A stretch of DNA of 64,000 nucleotides from BRH-c54 sp965284565 (lineage in GTDB: Bacteria; Bacteroidota; Bacteroidia; Flavobacteriales_E; Vicingaceae): NCBI GenBank assembly GCA_965284565.1, contig OZ260100.1, forward strand, positions 2,294,001-2,358,000. The letters run 5' to 3'. The notes beneath the pieces are model-generated. The model was not told where the DNA came from and made no database searches. It saw nothing but the letters and a program-made list of their open reading frames with translations. The position numbers and the translations under genes are program-made. Positions 61,096 through 64,000 of the stretch are shown piece by piece; positions within the stretch are counted from its first letter, which is position 1, and every line of letters begins with the position of its first letter.

Positions 61096-62670
61096 ATGAA
61101 AAAAGTATCAAGTTTAATAGTTTTAATGATAGTGCTCTCTCTATCTCTAAAGGCCAGTCATATTGTTGGTGGAGACTTAACTGTAAAATGGATAGGACCT
61201 ACAAAAAATGATTTTCAAATTCAATTAAGGGTGTTTCGCTCTTGTAGTCCAGGTTCTGCAGCTATGAATACAGCATTTGATGTTAGGGTTTATGATAAAG
61301 TTACCAATGGTTTAATTAATACTATTACATTAATTAATCCTGTTATTAATGCTAATCTACCTTTTGGAGATGCTTGTTTTACTCCTACAGGTCTTTGTGT
61401 TGATGAAGGAATTTTTACCCAAAATGTTACTATTGCTGATAATCCAAATGGATATTATTTATCTTCTCAAGTTTGTTGTAGAAATGCTTCAATAACTAAT
61501 ATTACAAGTCCAGCAAGTGCAGGAATGACGTTTTATTGTGAAATTCCTGATCCTGGTAATACAGCTACATTAAATAATTCAAACCCAGATATGGGGCCTT
61601 ACCCAATGGATGCTTATTTATGTGTAAACTTATCAAAGAATTTTAATTTTTCGGTTACTGATGTTGATGGTGATTCTTTATATTATTCTCTATCAGAGCC
61701 ATTAAATGATGTTCCGGCAGGGGCGGGTCCATATAATCCTGTAACTTGGTCGGCAGGTTATAGTTTGGCCAATATTGTGGGAGGAACACCACCAATGTCA
61801 ATTAACCCCTTAACAGGAGTTATGACGGCAAGTCCTACTGTAATTGGTACATTTGTTTTTGCTGTTAAGGTAGAGGAGTTTAGAAATGGAGTTAAAATTG
61901 GCGAAACTAGAAGGGATGCTCAGTATGAGAGTTTAAATTGTACAACAGATGCTCCCCCAAATTTCTTAAATAATTTATCCAATGGAGACACATTAAAAGT
62001 TCCTTTTGAATCTTCGTTTTGTGAAAGTTTAGTGTTTCAAGATCCAGATGTTGGAGATACCGTTTTTATTGATGTAAGTTCTAATATATATGGGTTAGGT
62101 GCTTATACTCCTAATTTAACTCCTGTTTCAACAAACCCAAATATGTATGAATATTTTTATGATTATGGAACTAACTCTGTAGTCATTTCTGCTAACCAAT
62201 ACGATACAACTGAAAATGCATATTGGAATTTAGGTACTGTAGCAACAGGTTTTTGTTGGCAACCAACCGACTGCGAACTGATTGGAAAAACTTTTGATTT
62301 TAAAGTGAATTCTTTTTCATTAGGTTGTGCAGGTAGAGCTGAAGATAGCGTAAGTTTTTTCGTAAGTGTTGTACCTCCAGAAGATACATTGAAGGTTATT
62401 CCTAATGTTTTTACACCTAATGGTGATGGATTGAATGAGGTTTATAAGATTGATGGAATTTACAATAGGTGTAACGACAATATTATCGTAGAAATTTATA
62501 ATAGATGGGGAATTAAAATTTATGAAAGTGCTGACCCTTTATTTGAATGGAACGGTAAAAACAAAAGTGGTAACAAAGTGCCTCAAGGGACATACTTTAT
62601 TATTATTAAAGGAACTTACGCTAGCGAACCAATAGTTTTAGAAAAAAGAACGGTAACGCTTTTGAGGTAG
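61096..62670 (+). CDS. T9SS type B sorting-domain (CHU_C) protein
   Basis: The ATG at 61,096 gives 524 residues with a signal peptide (MKKVSSLIVLMIVLSLSLKAS); the upstream GTG at 61,057 is rejected. The C-terminal ~80 residues begin PNVFTPNGDGLNEVYKI and end FEWNGKNKSGNKVPQGTYFII...LEKRTVTLLR, the gliding-associated CHU_C domain used by the type 9 system. The body opens HIVGGDLTVKWIGPTKNDFQI and is beta-rich. It is secreted or surface-attached, with unknown binding. Confidence 0.88.
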   Translation: MKKVSSLIVLMIVLSLSLKASHIVGGDLTVKWIGPTKNDFQIQLRVFRSCSPGSAAMNTAFDVRVYDKVTNGLINTITLINPVINANLPFGDACFTPTGLCVDEGIFTQNVTIADNPNGYYLSSQVCCRNASITNITSPASAGMTFYCEIPDPGNTATLNNSNPDMGPYPMDAYLCVNLSKNFNFSVTDVDGDSLYYSLSEPLNDVPAGAGPYNPVTWSAGYSLANIVGGTPPMSINPLTGVMTASPTVIGTFVFAVKVEEFRNGVKIGETRRDAQYESLNCTTDAPPNFLNNLSNGDTLKVPFESSFCESLVFQDPDVGDTVFIDVSSNIYGLGAYTPNLTPVSTNPNMYEYFYDYGTNSVVISANQYDTTENAYWNLGTVATGFCWQPTDCELIGKTFDFKVNSFSLGCAGRAEDSVSFFVSVVPPEDTLKVIPNVFTPNGDGLNEVYKIDGIYNRCNDNIIVEIYNRWGIKIYESADPLFEWNGKNKSGNKVPQGTYFIIIKGTYASEPIVLEKRTVTLLR

Positions 62671-62699
62671 TAAGCCAGCGAAAGTTATTAAAATAGTTA

Positions 62700-62749
62700 G
62701 AAAACAACTACAGCATGTTTGTTATTGCAGTAGTTGTTTTCTTATTTTT
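62700..62749 (+). terminator. Terminator after the T9SS type B gene
   Basis: A 12-bp perfect stem (62,700-62,711 with 62,730-62,741) is followed by cttattttta. It separates the sorting-domain gene from priA. Confidence 0.82.
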
Positions 62750-62766
62750 ACAACTTTCTTTTTATT

Positions 62767-64000
62767 ATGTTAGACACCCTCTTTATTGATGTAATATTGC
62801 CTTTGCCTGTCCCCAACTTTTTTACGTATAGGGTGCCAAATGAATTGAATGATGACGTCATCATTGGTCAAAGAGTTATTGTACCTTTTGGTAGGGGAGG
62901 TAAATTATACACTGCTCTAGTTAAAGCTAAACACCATACTCCTCCAAAGGAGTATCAAGCAAAATATTTGTATGCTATATTAGATAACCATCCTATTGTA
63001 AATGAAAAACAGCTAAAACATTGGGATTGGATAGCCGATTATTATCTTGCTTATCCTGGTGATATTTTTAACGCGGCTATACCTGGAGCTTTAAAGCTAT
63101 CTAGCGAAACAAAATTTGTAATTAATAGAAATACTGAATTTAATGCTAATGATTTAAGTGATGATGAATACCATGTACATGAAGCATTAACAATTAGAGA
63201 AGTGCTTACACTTAGCGATGTTTCAGAAATTCTTTCTGTAAAAAATATTCATCAAATTATTAAATCTTTAATAGAAAAAAATATCATTATTGTTGTTGAA
63301 GAAATTAATGAAAAATATAAACCTAAAGTAGTTCAGTTTATTAGACTTACGCCTTTTGCTGATAATGAAGATAATCTACCATCAATTTTTGATGATTTAT
63401 CGAGAGCTAAAAAACAATTGGCAGCATTAATGAGTTTTGTGCAACTTTCCAACCGTTACCAGCAAATTACCTATGAAGTTGCTAAACTAAATCTTCAAAA
63501 AAAAGCTAATGTAAGTAGTAGTGTTATTAATCAACTTGTTGAGAAAAATATTTTTGAGATTTATGATGTGGTTGTAAATAGGTTAGATGACTATGGAAAA
63601 GAGGTGGGAGATGTTAAATCACTTAATGAACATCAGGTAAAAGCTTATAACGAGATTAAAACATCTTTTAAACAACACGATACTACATTGTTGCATGGTG
63701 TTACAGGTTCTGGAAAAACAGAAATTTACATTCAGCTTATTAAAGAAGCAATTAAAGAAGGCAAGCAAGTACTGTATCTGTTGCCCGAAATTGCATTAAC
63801 AACTCAATTGATTGTGCGGTTACAAAAAGTTTTTGGCGACACCATTGGGGTTTATCATTCTAAATTTAATGAAAATGAACGTGTAGAAGTTTGGAATGAG
63901 GTGTTGAATTTTAATTTATCTACTAATAAAGAAAATAAAAGGTTTCAGATAATTATGGGAGCTCGTTCAGCAATGTTTCTTCCATATAGTAATTTAGGCT
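62767..64000 (+). CDS. priA: Primosomal protein N' (replication restart helicase), 5' part
   Basis: PriA restarts stalled replication forks. The ATG at 62,767 opens MLDTLFIDVILPLPVPNFFTYRVP, the 3' DNA-binding domain of PriA. The Walker A motif LLHGVTGSGKTEIYI lies at about residues 311-325, followed by LLPEIALTTQLIVRL and IIMGARSAMFLP. At least 411 codons are visible, and the gene runs beyond base 64,000, so the zinc-binding part is not seen. Confidence 0.95.
   Translation, partial: MLDTLFIDVILPLPVPNFFTYRVPNELNDDVIIGQRVIVPFGRGGKLYTALVKAKHHTPPKEYQAKYLYAILDNHPIVNEKQLKHWDWIADYYLAYPGDIFNAAIPGALKLSSETKFVINRNTEFNANDLSDDEYHVHEALTIREVLTLSDVSEILSVKNIHQIIKSLIEKNIIIVVEEINEKYKPKVVQFIRLTPFADNEDNLPSIFDDLSRAKKQLAALMSFVQLSNRYQQITYEVAKLNLQKKANVSSSVINQLVEKNIFEIYDVVVNRLDDYGKEVGDVKSLNEHQVKAYNEIKTSFKQHDTTLLHGVTGSGKTEIYIQLIKEAIKEGKQVLYLLPEIALTTQLIVRLQKVFGDTIGVYHSKFNENERVEVWNEVLNFNLSTNKENKRFQIIMGARSAMFLPYSNLG

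Noticed and set aside
1..64000. tRNA, rRNA, tmRNA or riboswitch genes
   Set aside because: Reading both strands gave no T-loop/acceptor pattern or known riboswitch core. Faint candidates could be missed without a covariance search.

Overview
The window is AT-rich chromosomal DNA from a Bacteroidota bacterium, most likely Flavobacteriales. The evidence is GldB and GldC gliding lipoprotein/accessory genes, type 9 secretion sorting tails of both type A and type B, a TonB-dependent receptor, DUF5606, DUF2797, a glycine/ornithine-lipid-type acyltransferase pair, and TAnnTTTG promoter boxes. No rRNA, tRNA, CRISPR array or prophage was recognised.

Layout. 1-12.2 kb is mostly housekeeping: truA (partial), an SLC13 transporter, an acyl-CoA carboxylase beta subunit, an IVS-like four-helix-bundle element with perfect 23-bp inverted repeats, DUF2797, nadE, an outer-membrane barrel, gldB-gldC-hemN-nadA. 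12.4-29.6 kb is the accessory region described below. 29.7-48.0 kb is core again: Zn-ribbon protein, PRTase, S4 protein, alpha/beta hydrolase, rpe, rluD, a T9SS protein, a PASTA protein, parE, then a forward block (SGNH, aldo-keto reductase, SRPBCC, CDGSH, two acyltransferases, GNAT, HAD phosphatase, class IV aminotransferase, PLP decarboxylase). 48.06-49.37 kb is a second small cassette array. 49.6-64 kb is core: M3 peptidase, DUF5606, NAD(P)HX repair enzyme, DUF2752, TPR protein, serS, rpmA, rplU, TonB receptor, T9SS type B protein, priA (partial).

Main result. 12,399-28,446 is an integron-like cassette array with seven cassettes, all genes on the minus strand, read away from a tyrosine recombinase (28,489-29,637). 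An attI-like site with three 12-bp recombinase-type boxes overlaps the recombinase stop codon. Each cassette ends in an imperfect palindrome of about 70-200 bp that finishes CG^TT. In every cassette the first 9-13 bases (GTT...) are the reverse complement of the start of that cassette's own terminal palindrome. This is the rule expected when a circular cassette has one attC site that is split at G^TT on integration. One cassette (601 bp) occurs a second time, apparently identical and with exact cassette borders, in the array at 48.07-49.37 kb. That array starts with a second copy (33 of 34 bases) of the attI-like sequence but has no integrase. The recombinase has the RKHRHY residues but lacks the extra segment typical of IntI, and carries an additional N-terminal domain of about 95 residues. 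The system therefore looks like an integron built on a non-IntI recombinase.

Cassette cargo, in order from the recombinase: a secreted unknown protein; a putative winged-helix protein; a four-gene type I restriction-modification operon with a RloC/PrrC-like anticodon-nuclease gene; a small secreted TonB-C-like protein; an AlbA_2 membrane protein plus a CopA-CopB fusion multicopper oxidase; a beta-propeller lipoprotein; and an unknown 185-residue protein. The cargo is mainly defence, metal resistance and cell-surface functions, as expected for a capture platform.
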